Part shown: in pieces, positions 23,891 through 38,700 of the stretch
How positions within the stretch are numbered: position 1 is the stretch's first letter
Layout: every line of letters starts with the position of its first letter
Origin: Anseranas semipalmata
Lineage: Eukaryota; Chordata; Aves; Anseriformes; Anseranatidae
Direction: 5' to 3'
NCBI GenBank assembly: GCA_013399115.1
Contig: VXAA01005216.1
Span: 168,390-232,389 of the forward strand
DNA: 64,000 bases
The notes under the pieces: generated by a model
What the model was told of the DNA's origin: nothing
The model's database searches: none
What the model saw: only the letters and a program-made list of their open reading frames with translations
Program-made: the position numbers and the translations under genes

Positions 23891-24586
23891 GTGTGAGCTA
23901 TTCATTAATAAAAAGCAAACTTTTACTGATAAAGCCTGTCAGAAATTGAGCTAAAACTATATATATTTGGTATCTGAAGGCTAAACCTCAGTCTGGTCTA
24001 TACAGAATTCTGTCTTTATTTTAGACTTAATGGTTAATGATTTAACTTCACTGGGATTAAATGTTTAAAGTCTGAATCCAAATGTTTTAATGTGTTCCCT
24101 TTTTACTTTATTCCCATTTTGAGTGAAAAGCTCAGGAACAGAATAGGGCAGAGATTTAAGCATAACAACTCAGAAATGTTTAATTTTCAGTGCGGTTTCA
24201 TGCAATGAGTCACTGAAAGACCTTGTGCTAGTTTCCTAACCTTCTCCCTACCTTGTTCCTCAGATGAAATTAAGACAGTAAATTTCCTTACCAGAACCTA
24301 CGTAGTGCACTCATCTCAGTAGTGACCAAGCAACTGAACACATTTCACAGGGGCTCTGCAAGGATTACTTATTTTGTACAGCACCTCAAAGATTAAAACG
24401 ATTTGTTAAATTGCAAGGTACAGTGTAGGCAACTTATTCTAGACGGTCAGTTCATCCAAACAGAAAGAAAAAGCCTCCAAACCAGCTATGTTGCACTCGG
24501 TGCTTGGTGAACTCCTGGTGCTTGCTGTCCTGACTGCAGGGACCCATCTCAGCTTTAACTGGCTGCAAATAACAGTTTCTTCAAAG

Positions 24587-24645
24587 CACCTAAGCCCAGG
24601 AGGTTATCCAACTCACCACCTAAGCCCAGGAGGTTATCCATCTCA
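24587..24645 (+). repeat. Tandem duplication of 29 bp
   Basis: The unit cacctaagcccaggaggtta-tccaNctca occurs at 24587-24615 and again at 24617-24645. One base separates the copies and one mismatch (a/t) distinguishes them. It is probably a recent slippage or unequal-exchange event. Confidence 0.95.
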
Positions 24646-25985
24646 GCCCTTTCCTCAGCATCTCTGACTGGGTCAGCCAGCATGCAGGCTGTTGGGGATC
24701 CCTCCTTAAGCATCTACCTCGCTTCATTTCGTACCTCACCTGAACCAAGAGCAAAGCACACGGGTCAGCACTGGGGATTGCACTGCAACATGAAACATCA
24801 CAGGGGGCTGAATCATTGGTGACCGTGGGTGAAGCTATCAACATAGCATAGAAAACTGTGTTTTCTAACCATTTTCTAACAGACCTAATTTCCTTCCTTT
24901 GAAGGGTGGTGCCCTCCCTAGCTTAACCACTTTTCATCTTAGAAAGATCTCCACAACAGCCTCCAATGTGTTAGGCAACAGCAGGAGCTTTTCAGTCTCT
25001 TTTTTTGTGTGCCAACTGAGATAGTGGCCAATTAAAATGATTATTCAGTGGCTTCTTCAAATTGAAATATTTTCAGTTTCAGGTACAGAGAAAACAGATG
25101 GGGCACAGACCCTGCTTAAATCATGAGCCTTATAAGCTTCTTCATCCAGGCAAGACACCTGCTCCATTCTCTCTTCCAGAGAATGTAATGCTGCTGCTGT
25201 TGCAGCACCTGACCGCCCCAGCTTTTTAAGAGTTTCTCTAGCTGTTTAAGACTTTAAAGCTCTGGCATAAGTCATGCATCCCCCAGACACCTGTACTCAT
25301 AATCCATGATAATATCTTCACTTGCTTCATTTTAGGAATGAACTCTTTCTGTATTTGCATTTCACCCACAGTAACTATGCATAGCTTCTTATTATTACTT
25401 CCTTTTTACATTCAGAGAAGATGAATTCAGCTAAATGAAGTGAATAACCTATTTTCATCCACCAAGAAGTCTGAAACCCAGACTCCCTAATTCCTGGGTC
25501 AGAGATGTCTACAGTACCTAGAATATCTCTCATGTCCTATCTGATTTCACTCAAATACCATTAGCTGGGATCCTAGTGAGATGCAGGAAAAAATGAAAAT
25601 GGTTCAGAGCTGCACTACCCTGTTAAGTAGTCATGATCCCAAAGAGAGGTGAGAGGAACCTTGGAAGAATTAAAGAAATGTGTATTGAAAGATGACTACT
25701 CACTTTGAGCCATATAGTCAGGTATAAAGCACCTCGGACTCAGATTTACTGTCCCTGAAGCACGATCTTATGTAGCTGTACTGGAATCCCTAGAGCTACA
25801 GATCAGGAGCTGCTTTATTTAAAGGTGTTTTCAGAGAAAGTCTGTACTAACACTGCTAGTCTGTGTAAGCAAATTTTAGTTGTAAGGCTAAAATGATCAG
25901 CAGTCTTTCCCTGTGTTTCTTCATGGCTGCCTAATGCATTTCTAAATTGTGGGAGTAATAGAACTGATAGTTATATGGGCTATTC

Positions 25986-26005
25986 TTTTTTTTTTTTTTT
26001 TTTTT
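25986..26005 (+). repeat. Poly-T tract, 20 bases
   Basis: Uninterrupted T run, ending in tttttcctta. No transposon recognised next to it. Confidence 0.9.
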
Positions 26006-26965
26006 CCTTAGATAGCTCTCTCATTCTCCTTTAGTTTTACCAACAATGAAAATCCATGTTCACTCAGTTTAAAATTCAGGTCTGAAGTTTCTGTTTCTGC
26101 CCACACTTTTTCATCCTATGTTAAATGCCAACAAGTTACCATTTTTTGGAGATCCTTAACTTTTCTTTGAAAGGTTTCTGTACCCTTGAATATTTAGCAG
26201 CATTAATAAGCTCCTTGTTCTTTCTTAAAGATGCCACTTGTAAGAGGAGTACGAGGCTGGAAAGGAAAAGCAAGACCTCCTTGACATCAGGACAACACCG
26301 TTAGCTTTCCTAATGTTGTAGCCTGATAAAAGTAATCACTAAATAGGAATATCCCAGACTGTGCAACATATCAAGAAATCAACACTTCAAATGTATTTAG
26401 ATGTGAAGATGACTGTAACCCTAAACCAAATGTAAATGACATAGCCTTAGATGAGTAACTTGTTGGCATAAATGAATCCCTCGCCTCAGCTTTTATCAGA
26501 AACTCCTAGTATCTGTGGTGACCCTTATGTGACCGCAAACTGCTGAGTCTGTCTGTAAAAAGCCTGGTTAGTCACAGTATTATCAGCACTATCAAAGAAG
26601 CTCTTAGAAATTAGTCTGACATTCCTGCATTAGAGTGATCGAACACTACCTTTGAATGATGTAACTTTTATTTAGCAATTCCAGTTCCACCTGGTTGTAT
26701 AATTCCTCTCAACAGCTGCAATGGCAGCAATTAATCAATTTGTGACATCCTTATCTGATCTACTCTCAACAGATGCATTTGAACTGTCTCACATCCATAC
26801 CTAGTGCACACAGTTAACTGTGTTCACATCACTAGGATCTGAGAAAATCCAGGCCAGTCCTCATGTCGCCTTTCCAGAACCAAGAAAAAATTTTCCTATG
26901 AAATGTCATCGCTAACCCACAGCAGGCAATGTGCAGAGGAATGGGAAGAAAGAGAACTAGTCAGT

Positions 26966-26978
26966 ACACACACACACA
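26966..26978 (+). repeat. Short (AC)n run
   Basis: Six to seven AC units; a minor dinucleotide repeat. Confidence 0.9.
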
Positions 26979-29900
26979 AGCATGGTAAAGCGGGCTGATC
27001 TTCACGGCCTTTTGTCTGAGCTCAGGTGTGATACCCCTTTGTACCAATGTAATATCTGGCATGACTTTGATACAGCGGTTTGCTAGTAAAGGGGCTTTCA
27101 GGTGCTGGGTGATGCCTGAAGGCTTCCTCCAGCCACTCAGTGCATTGCCCCAGTATTATAGTGGCCTACAGAAAACCAGACAATGACGTGGGCTAGGCAA
27201 AGGAAAACAACAATGTGCTATCTTTTGTTTCTGGTAAGAGAAAAATGGTCAATGGCCATGTTGCTAATCAAGTATTTATCAAGTTTCTGAGCCAATTTCA
27301 TGCTGCGTGGACACTGTATCCCTAACTACTTTCATAATAAGTTGTAGTTGTAGCTGGGCTTCCCGGAGGAGCCTGCAGACACTTGTTTGAAGTTATACTG
27401 AATAATATTATAACTGCATAATGTGAACAGAGCCTTTTAATATATATGGAGAAATATCATGCTTACATTTCAAATATTTTTTCTAGTAAGCTTTCATGAA
27501 TTAGGAAAAGCCCTTTTGAAGTCTCTTTATAGACTCATATTTCAGCTTAATTGAAATACTTGGATAAAAGTGAGAACAAAACTTTAGCATTGAGGCATTC
27601 AAGTAGAATATCTTACTTTTCTCAGCACCTTTAAACTGCTTCTAGGGCTGACCTAGTTTGGCCCTCCATAGCTTATAAAATCGTCAGAGGCAAGTAAGAG
27701 AAAGATTTAATCTCTAAGTAGCCAGTGAATTGATCATTTCCAAGAAAATTTCTTTATAGTTATTATGTCAGCTTATACTGGCAAATGTAAGTAATATTAT
27801 TAATACTTATATTTCCTATTTAAAAGGACAATATAAGTATTTCTACATAAGGACGAACAGCCCTGAAATCCTTTGCAACAGAAATATGTGTCTAAGGTAT
27901 CAACTGGTTTTACTTAAGACTTTGATCAATAACGTGTTGTGCAACCTATTAGGGAGTACATTGCGTGGTCTCTTCTTGCACCTGCGCCTAGTTTCTTACA
28001 GTGCTATCTAGCAAATCTGCATTTTTTAGCTCAGGTTTTAGTGTGTTGAATTTTTTTAGCTATAGAGGTCTCCTGTTTAATCTTTCGAGTTTTAGCCAGC
28101 ATGGCTATCCTTATGTGGTGGTATCAAAAGACTTCAGTGATAAATATTACATAAAACTTTCCCTTTATAAAATGCACAGCTTACACTTACTTGGGAAACT
28201 ATACCCAACATAAAAATGTAAGCAGGATCCATGCACAACCTATCAGAAAACCCTTAGGCGAATTCTTTCTAATTCTGCTCACCAAAAAGATAAAATAAGT
28301 TTTCAGACTCTAGGGCCTCTCAATGAATATACCTTATGACCGACATGCCTGTCCTCTAATAAAAAGGATCTGTTAGTTTAAGTATATTTTTTCCAAATTC
28401 TGATGGTGGTCTGATGGCCAGAATCTAAATCAAACAGAGCTTTGTGCCTTGAGCTGTGCCTGTGTAAACCTTACTGTTTAATTAAGCAATTGTACCAGAG
28501 ATCATCCATATCATACAAATGCTATATTGCTTCTTTTAAATACTTACCTAGTAGCCAGAGAACACTTGGGGGGTTGTGAATAAAAGAAAAACTGGAATTA
28601 GAAATTCAACAGCTGTTCACAAGTCTTAAAGTTATTGCATGTTTATTACTCCTTGCATTTAACTCTTCTTATCTAAGGAGCCATTTGGCTGCTAACATTT
28701 GCCGGAACTACAAGACTGTATTAATCCAGAACAGAAAACAATAATGCAAGCTGCCACTTCCGTACTTTTCTTCACTAATGCAGCTTTGATGCTTTTAGAT
28801 GAGATGAATATCAGCTCCAATTTCCATTTAGTATTCTTAAATAACATTTACAATCAAGATACACTATAAAGCCATACATAGTATTCTGGGCACCAGAGGC
28901 AGAGTTTTCTCCGAGACAATCTTTTTCTTTCTGTAATTTAGTTAATTCAGGAAATCCCAAATTCACTAGCCATGAAACAGTGCTGTAAGTCTCATCTGCT
29001 TATCAAAGTCATATTCTTGACAAATGATTACAATGGTGAATGGGAACGGTTTTTCCTTATCACTATGGCTTCAGTATTAGACAGTATGATGTTATCTTGA
29101 GCTTTCTTATAATTTGTTAATGTGTTTTATTCTTCCTCATAGACTTGCAGATGACTAGTCAGAGGAAATATTATGTGGATTATATACCTCTGATCTATAC
29201 TGTCCTGAAAATAGCGCTGGAAAGACACCAGTCACTGGGTCAACTTTTCAGAATCCTCATGCATGTTCTAGAACCTCTTTGAACTACCCAACTGTGAAGG
29301 CCACTTATTCATGGTAGCTAGCTGGAGAGTGTAGTGCATTTCTTGAAAGGGAACAGATTAAGCTGTTCATCTTCACAAAAAAACTCTTGATACTCCATGG
29401 TGAAAGTCGACTGCTCTCTAAATTGCTCTTCCTTCACTTTTTAATTGAGTTTTTTTTTTTTTTTTAGAGGAGTTACCAAGGTAATTCAGGCTTTTGGTTT
29501 TCATCAGCTTCTCTGACTGGAATCTGAATGTGGAAGAGAAGTTGCTTGACCCGTTCACCTCTTCCTGGCAGCAGAAAACCAAGTTATGAACACTATGGTT
29601 CTCACATTATTCTGTTTTTGTTCTCTTGCAGGAGCTAATGCATAGCTTTGGGTAATTGCTCTCCTGTCAAAATCTCTGTTTAGTATGGATTACAACTAGG
29701 TGTGATCTATTCCCAGCTGTGTTGTGTTTTGTAGCAGGGATGTATGAATCAATCCAGATTAAATGGTGAAAAATGGGGAAAAGCTGCAGAGAAGGCAATG
29801 GACCATATCGATATTAACAAACAAGGATGACATGATTTGTGCCATGGGTGAATATACTGGTCTCCTGCTCTGGCTACCTATGACCAAATTCAATTTCACT

Positions 29901-30972
29901 TGCTTTTAGGTGGCCACAAAAGCACAACCTCTTGCAGTCATTGCAGAGTTCAGTCTCGTCTTCTTGCACACCACACAACAGGCACAAATACCAAAAGAAT
30001 TCAAGAAATAAAACTTTACCATGTTCTTTCTTTTAAGTAACATGCCAGAACAGCTGTTATCACTTCTAAGCTGAGTAATTCAGTGCCTAGTTGAATGAAC
30101 AACCTATTTCTTACTGTTGCAGTTGGTATTGCTGAAGCACTACAACTCCATTGACATGAGTAGGTGTAGCTGGCCAAATACACTTCATGATTAACTTCTG
30201 AGCTCTAGATTATTGGATTTTAATGGATCATCTCCTGCATTATCCACTAAGGCCTGTATTAGTCATCTTCCAAACTCTCTGGAAAGCTCATCCTTAGTAT
30301 AAGGTATTGATAGAGGGAACTAGGTGTAGTGTCTAGGATTTTATTTAATTATTCATTTGTCAGAGCATTTATTGTTGGGGTGAGATTACATTGATTGTGA
30401 AATTAAATGACATGAAAATGCCCAGAGCATGAGGCAGAAGGTTATTGTGCTATGAATCTCAATAATATAATAGTTAACATTTCTTCATAATAAAGGAATA
30501 AATTCTACATATGTTTTTGATATAAGTAAGTACTATCAACTGACTGAAAGATATGTTTATGACCCATGAATTAGAGTTAGCCAGGCCATCAACTCTTGGC
30601 AAATGATGAATCAGAACAAAAACAATCATTCTACAAGATACTTTCAGCAAAAATATATTGGAATGTGTCAGGACTGGTCTGATAAAGAATCTAAACCTGC
30701 CTTCATACGAAGGCCCCAGTTGCCCCACTCGGTCACCATAAAGAAAGAGAAAACTTCCACTATGTCATATAGGACATCATTCAGGCAGCACAAATAGATC
30801 AGAAACATGCCATTTCCTCAGCTGAATAATTTTATTTCTTTATAAAAATAAAGTTGATGTATTGAACGAAAAGCTAGCATAACTAAGGTAAGCATTGTAT
30901 TCTATTCAAATAGCAAACCATTCAGACTCCTTACAAAGCAAATTAATTACATAGATTCTTCCAGGTTGAGGG

Positions 30973-31020
30973 GTTTATTTGTTTGTTTGCTTGTTTTTTT
31001 GTTTTGTTTTGTTTTTCTTT
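30973..31020 (+). repeat. (TTTG)n-like T-rich repeat
   Basis: Units of gttt and gtttt with a short T run inside; imperfect. Confidence 0.85.
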
Positions 31021-34000
31021 CTGAGTTACAGGCAAGGCTTGCTGAGATAAAGATTTTTCAGTGTTCATTACTATGTATTGTAACAGCACAATGTACTGAA
31101 TATATATATTCTCCTTCTGTATTTTCAATAGGTAATGCATAGTATAATGTGTGACTGTATGTTGGTCTTATTGTGGGATGTCACTTGTGATGAAGTTCTG
31201 CAAAACACTGCAAGAAAGGCACAAGCTGGCATCATTGCCAAGAAAAATGCCAATTGCATTCCGTGCCATAGAAATATGTGCACGGAACTGCTACAAGAAA
31301 ATAGAAATTGGTTGCTTGGGCCATAATGTTAAAGTACATGTCACCGATACCATCCAAAGCCATTTGGAACTGCTGGTTCAGAATCTATTACTGTAACAGC
31401 TCTAGGGCATACACTTTAAAAAAATTGCCTAATTGCCAGAAATGATTCTAGGACAATTGTTTAAGTAGGCAGCATTTAGAGATTTTGAGGACAGCAGGTC
31501 CTGTACACATTCTGTTGACTTCACCATGTTCTTCAGACAATTCAACATAATCATTCCTCTTAAAAGCAGACTTCAGTTCTCCATTCTTGTTATTTTCTGG
31601 AGGGAGCAGGGAAAGATAATCTAGTAATAAAAGAAGTTCTGGTAAGCAGGTTTAATACCTTCATTTTGCCTTCCATGAAAGCCTTTTGTAAAGGTACATG
31701 TTCAAATTATGTGCTTCTTTTTAACTGTTTTCTTAACTTTTTTGATTCTTCCTATAAGTGGCATCAGCAGGTCTGACGCTTCAAACTTTGTTGGCTTGTA
31801 AACAGAGATACTGAGCAATACTGAGCAACCGATATGTTGCAGGCTTCCATTTTATCATTTTATTTCTTTTGTCTATAAGAAATATATGAGGGTCTACTGT
31901 CTTAAAGAGACCTGATTCTCTTCCAGTATCTTCTCTCATCAACAGGATATATCTTATATGTTAGTGTATGCTGTAAGAATGGTACAGACTCGGAAACTAA
32001 GAGTAAAATAAGCAAAATCTGACATTAAGAATTCTGCTGCTGCTGGCAGAAGCTGAATTAAGATGAGTTGGAATTCAACTTGCTCTTGTATGAGGCTGAC
32101 ATTTTGCTCTCCAGAATCTCAGTTTAGTTGTTTCTAAAGTTCCAGTTCTAATCAGCTCCAGATCAAGAAAGTGATGTGTGCCTGTGTTTGCCTAAAGTCT
32201 GAAAAAATGATGCTGAGCGCTGTGAAATACCTCCTTTGTGTCAATGTGCTGTCAGGTGTTTAGTGACAACTATTGAACTGCAATCAGTGTTAAGTATTTC
32301 ACTGCTGATTCCAGTGTATCAAAATGAAGATTACTAAATACATAGAAAAAAAGTATTATACTATAGACATGTAGACATTTTGGTTTGGTCCCGTCCTTAA
32401 AAAGTTCACTGGACAGCTGTATCATTTTCTCCCTTATCGTTCTGACTAGAACAGCCTACTACACAGCAGGAAAATCCATGTGTTGGCATTTTCCTCCACC
32501 AGGAAAAAGTCAACCCTATGGTGCCTGATTTGGCTCTGTAGTCTCTTCTTCATCCTAGTGGAGGTTCCTCTTTTCTTCTATAGAGGGCAAAAATAGATAT
32601 GATATTACACTGAAGACATCATCTTTTTAGCCTTTTCTGAAAACTGAAAGTTGAAATTATTTCTATCAAATAAAAACTTGTGAGTGCAAAGAGGAGTGAC
32701 CAGGGGTTTGCAGTTTCTTTCAGTACAAGGACTGATGGCTAAGAAGGGAAGTTAGCAGGTAGTAGTTTCATAATGAATAAACAGATGTGGCTTTTCATAG
32801 AGTGTGTGTTTAAGGTGCTGAGCTCCTTGCTGGAGGATATTCTGGGTGATAAACCTTATGCAAGTCTAAAGGGAAGTCGGGTGCAGTCATGGAACAGAAA
32901 GACTTGAAGGTTGCTAAAGCACAAATCTACATTTGGGGAAAGAGGAGAGCATGGCTGTCCTGTTTGTATAGTTTTCGCTAGGTGACTGATCTGGTTCACA
33001 GCCAGAGCGACAATGCTCTGTGCACCTTTGCCTGAGCCAATGTGGCAATTCCTGTGTTCCTGATCTTTCCTTGTTTGTACATATGTATGAGAGCAGTTTT
33101 TCTTTTGCTTTGCTATTAATAAAAAATAAGTCATCACCACTATTCTTTGCAGGTAATCAGGTATTTTTAAGAGACTAAGTGGAAAATTATCATAAGATCT
33201 GTGTCTGTTAAATTAGCTACCTAAATATAACACTTTTCTAATACTTAGATTAACTAAATAAGCAAACATCCACTGCTGTAGGAATTCAATGCTTATTGCC
33301 TCTCAACAGCAGGGGCTGGGTTTCCTTCACCCTAATTCTCCTGCCGAGAGGATGATGTGGACTCCTGCAGAAATTGCAACAGCCTTCTGAAACTTACCCT
33401 AATTTTAACAACCTTGTCAGGACCGTTATCTTTGGGGGTGCCCCCTCAACACCACTATGGAGTCAGTCACACTCATATGAAGTAGCCAGCATAGCCTGCC
33501 AGAGGGTCTGGTGAGGGGCATGAATGCAGGGAAATGATGGTGCAGAGCTCACAGCTTCAGTCATATCCTTCAACATAGGAGCATGCACCATAGTCAGTTG
33601 TCTAAGAAGGCACTAAAGACGTACCAGCTTCACTGATAAATCTGCATCTGCCTGAATGCAAGTAGATGGTCCCTCTGTTTTGGCCTGCATGAGGCAGAAT
33701 GTCTTTCTTTTGTATTTAATACTCTTTTAGTAAACATTAAGGCAATATTTTTTTTCAAAGCTTCTTTTTGACGAGACTTTTTATTTTTAGACTGTTTACA
33801 AAACATTCTGCAATAAAAAAAAAAACAAGTGGGTCATTTGAAATGTGAGTGAATAGCTTTTTTTTTCATCAGTCTTTAATGATCAGATACTATTACTATT
33901 ACATCTACGTAACAAGGAAGCTGAAAAATCTGGATCTGCTGAGAGTTAACATAACATGGATAGGTCATTTGTCTCTCTGAATTGTACTTTTGTAACCATC

Positions 34001-35649
34001 ACAACACATTTCTGTGAAAAAGAATATTGCATATCCTCAAGCATATTAAATGTCATTAAGGAGAGCATCTGGTATCTTTACAATGACCCTGAGTAGAGCT
34101 GCTACAGGACAATGCTATCGATGATGAAAAAGGATATGTAAACACTGCCCTCCAGTTTCCTCTTTCATTCACTGAAGATTAACAAAGCTATGTATTTTTG
34201 CCTTGGACTACATGTGACTGGCAGTACCAGTTATAATGTATTGGCAGCTTGTTTTGTTTCATTCATTTTATTCTTATCTCTATGTCTTCATGGAACACAT
34301 TTTCTGAAATACCAGGACACTTCATTCATTTGAAGATTTATTGATGGGTTTAAGGGAAAAAGCATGATGCTTTCTGTAAAATATTCATGATCCTGGAATT
34401 ATCTGTTCTTCTTAGTAAGAGAAAATAGAGCCTTTTAGTAAAGGAACGGAAACGGATTCATCTCACAACTTTTCCAAAGGTCATTCTGTTGGTTTGGACA
34501 ACTATAGTTTCCTAGAAATTAAGGTCCAACTGCCTGTATATCACTATCCTTTAAGTTTTACCTAGACACCTTATGCTCAGCAGAAAGACTTGAGTCCAAT
34601 TTCATTTCATTTCTAAAAATATCTAATCTGGGCTACATTCAGAAAATGGGACAAATTGATGGTTCATCAGTGTATGCAGTTTCAAAGAAATTACTTAAAT
34701 AAGCTACATTTCTTAAAGGAGTCTACCTATATCTCAGTGTTTAATTTAGAAAATAAGAGCAGAGACATGATAATACTTTACAGGGATGTTTGAGGCTTAA
34801 CCATAAATATTGAGGAGATTTTCATTGAGAGGGTTGTTTGACAGTGTGGGCTTTATTATCTGGAAGAGGAGTGTAACACAAGCTGGATTTACTGACACTC
34901 AGTTCATATTTGCTCAGGAGATTCTCTCAGGACAGATGACTGCGAGACATGTTTAGTTTAAGTCTGCACTAAATTAGACCTTGAAAATCTTTTGGAGAAT
35001 TTTTGCATGCTTGTTTAGGGTGACTGTGCCAGATGCCTTACATTTTTAACTAATACTGTGTTTTAAATATTTTTATGAAAAAATGTAATTATGTACTATC
35101 AGACATAAATAATTGATTACTTAGAATAAATATTCATGATCTGAGGCATAAAACTCACTCAGGATAAGTCAGTCGTGAGCCTATTCCAGGTCTCAACATC
35201 CATCTCACTGACCTTCCTACAATACCCGGCAGATTTTCCATCCTAGCATTTTAAGTTGTAAATGTTCATCCAAATAAACAGCTGTCTCCTTTCCTGACAT
35301 ACCCACAGCTCTTCCTCACTGGCATTGTCTGATTGTCTGCAGCCAGTTGGCATCCACAGGGTGTCAGAGCACATCATGGCTGAGGAGAGTTAACCTTTCA
35401 AAACTGTTTACCTCCATATGTGACCAGTTTTTGCAGCACTGCAGTATTGTGGAACAACCTCTAACTATAGCCTTCAGATGTGTTTTTAGGAACACTGATT
35501 TATAAATAAATACAGTTGACAGTCTGCTGATCAGAAGGCTATATTTACCACAGAGAAGTTGACATAGTGTCATGTAGGATTTGACAATTAACCTTGAAAA
35601 TTCCTGAAGTATGTTTTACATTTTCTGATTTTTTTCTGAGTAAAAACCA

Positions 35650-35712
35650 AAGGAAAAAGAAAAAAGAAAAAAGAAAAAGGAAAAGAAAAAGAAAAAGAAA
35701 AAGAAAAAGAAA

Positions 35713-35743
<31 letters not shown>

Positions 35744-35786
35744 GAGAAAAAGAAAAAGAAAAAAAGAAAAAAAGAAAAAAAAGAAA
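35650..35786 (+). repeat. (GAAAAA)n microsatellite
   Basis: This is a pure purine tract of about 137 bases, mostly gaaaaa units, becoming irregular at both ends. It creates a spurious Lys-Arg repeat ORF. Confidence 0.97.
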
Positions 35787-38700
35787 TTTATGGCACGTGT
35801 TCCTTTGGATTGCAGAAGATAATCACAAACCCTAAGTGAGCAATGGTAATTTCATCTCAGTCACAATCACGGGTAGGATTTTATAATGTTTTCTGGGTTT
35901 GTCATTTGATGTTTCAGCTGGCTGTGCATTAGTGAAGCAGTTTATATATTGCTTCTTCTCTTCCTCTGTACTCAGTTAATTCAGAGGAAAAGTTGGCAAT
36001 GTATACTTTTTTTCTATACCTTATACCTGTGCCAGTAGTATACATGGTCAGATGGGGTATTGTGCTGTGATTTGGGCAAAATGACCCTTGGAGAATATGC
36101 CAGAATGAGACTTACATCACACTTTGAATACATGGCAAATGAGCCCCTTTTTGCATTGGCCTGGATTTCCTGTTAGGTAACGCTACCCTATGGCTGGTTA
36201 GCATGCAGCACTAACGCGCTTGATGGCAAGTACAGCAAATTCTGGTGTGACTGTAGAAAAGGCAGAAAGTAGAAAAGGCATCTTAGGTGGATAGAGCCTC
36301 GTCATCTTCCCTGTGGAAACAGCAGAGCAAGGACAAACATTTAGAAGTTAGCAGAAGAAAACTATCATCAAAAACATAGTTCAAGTCCTGGGGAAAGTGT
36401 AATTTTTCCCAAGGCAGTCCATATGCCCTCAGCAAGGTACCAAGGCCAATGTGATCTCAAGGTGCCCTATTTGGTCTTCCCGGTTGAAAGACTGTAGTCA
36501 GTCTCCTTTGCAGGAAATGCTTGAGACAGTGAATCTGGTTTTGTCTCTGTAGAAGCCACAGACACATCTGCATGTAACGAAGTGCTCGTTCCTAATATAT
36601 TTTGTGAGGTGGTATAAAGCAAGGATAGAAAGTAATGTTATATTAGGAAAACCTTGCCAGATGCTAGCCTTAGTTCAATAGTTATATTTTAAGACACAGT
36701 TATGAGATTCATGGTAAAAACAATGAAAAAATGAGAAGAACCTAAATTGTAGTTAAATCAGGAATTTAGAATATGTCAGTTAGATTCTAGAAATATCAAC
36801 CCTGGTAGGGGCAGCCATGAACCAACCTCTAGTCAGCCCAAGCAATGTAAGGTAGCCTTTTCCACTTATTTCACATCTAGAAGGCTTCACAGGTGCTTCA
36901 TATTTGCAATGCAGATCTCTTCCACAAAATATGAAGACTTGGATAACAAGAAAAAAGTGCTGTGAATTTGTTAATTTTGGACATCCCAAGCCTGACTGAG
37001 ATCTGCATAATTGTGTAATCTCTAGCCACATTGCAGGGAGGAGGAAGAGTGACTGGTGATGGTTAATGTTATACTCAGAAGTTCACAAAAGCTTCCAAAC
37101 TGGAGCTGGCACCAAGGATTCAATGAAAGGGTTTATTCTGAGATGTAGTAGGGGTCTTACAGCAAACTTAATGTCAATGTTATTTTTAAATGTGGAGATC
37201 TTGGTGCATAGGATTTCATCTGAAGTGCTTTAATATCCAAGTCCCACTGATATCAGAGGTTTAAGTACCTAAGTACTTAAAGATCCAAGTTTAAGTTACT
37301 TTTGAAACTGGAACCAGGACTTTCCATAAATTTCAACTAAAATTTTTCTTTTGATGGGTTTAACACAACTCAAATCCTAATGTGTTGTGTGTTGTCTTTG
37401 CACCCTGTTGTACCATGGGTCACCATTCAGCAACCAAAACGTAAACATTGTTACTCCTAAAATGAAATATTGGCAAGAACAGTCAACACAGGAAAGAAAA
37501 CTGCATTAAGAAACAGCTCTTTATGTTCCTTTGCAGAACCTTTTCCTCTCTTGTGACTATGTGTGCTGAAAGCAGTTCTGGAGAGCCTTATTTTTTCCTC
37601 ATAGAAGGGATCACAGGTGTTTTCTAGTTGCTTACAACCCCTTGAACCTTCGCTCACCTTTCATTCTTCCCTCTCTCACCCTCTTCTCTCTCAAACGTTT
37701 AGCTTAGGTGGTTTTCTGGGGCTTTGATGCTTTGTATCTGAGGGAAGAGCCTTGGATTGCTTGGCAGGCTGACCTATTTCCCAAACACATGCAATCGCTC
37801 CCACCGCAGAGCAGTCCTTAATTCACAGCCGGTGACTGCAGGAGACCTTTCCAGTGTCTAACAATCCCCTAATGCTGTGGAAGGTGAGTAGCTGTTCCTC
37901 CCCGTACAAAGAGCATGGCCAGGAGAAAAGCGACGTGGCTACACTCCTCCAGAGCTCATCAGCTGAATCAATAGTCCTTTAAAACTGTCGGCAGCAGAGG
38001 TAAATGACAGCCACCTTCAAGCTGCTTTAATTTGTACCAGGTCAAAATATTGGCAAACTCCCTTGTTCCTCTCTCCAGCTGCCTTGTGGGCCAAGGACCT
38101 ACATTTCCTATGACAAATACATGTGATTATTAAAGCATTTGCCTTCAAAGGTGCACAGAGTGCTTTGATTAACTTCATCCCAGGAAACCAAAAATGTGCA
38201 AACTAATCTTATTAACAATTTAAATAATTAATTGGCATTTTAGCCAAGGTATGCAGTGTTTGTCTTTTGGGATGTAAAGGCGTCCTGTGCTGTGCTGTGG
38301 ATACCTGCTGCATGCAGCCCACCTGGATTGGCATCCCGTTCTTCCTCAGTTCTGTTATCATGCATGCCTTATAAAGTCATTCATTATACAAATTGGCTAC
38401 TTCAATTTATTTTTCTGGATGGCATTTGCATCTTTAGAATGCAGTGTGGGGTGTTAGCTTATTAGTCAGTTTTCTTTAGCTGTCACTCAAAATGACTACA
38501 TGGCTTGATTCCCTCCTGGCTAAAAAAAAATTTAACAGAGAAGCTGCCAGTCAAGTTTACCAAACAGTCCAACAATAGAGAAACTGAAAGCCTAGAATAT
38601 TCTCCAGCTTCTGTAATTATACACGGTGCAGAGTAATAATTGTATGATAGTCTGGCATTCATTATGTGAGCGTAAGTGCTCACATTATATACTTCTATTT

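Noticed and set aside
35594..35839. Lys/Arg-rich ORF resembling a nuclear-localisation or histone-like protein
   Set aside because: It is a direct translation of the (GAAAAA)n repeat.
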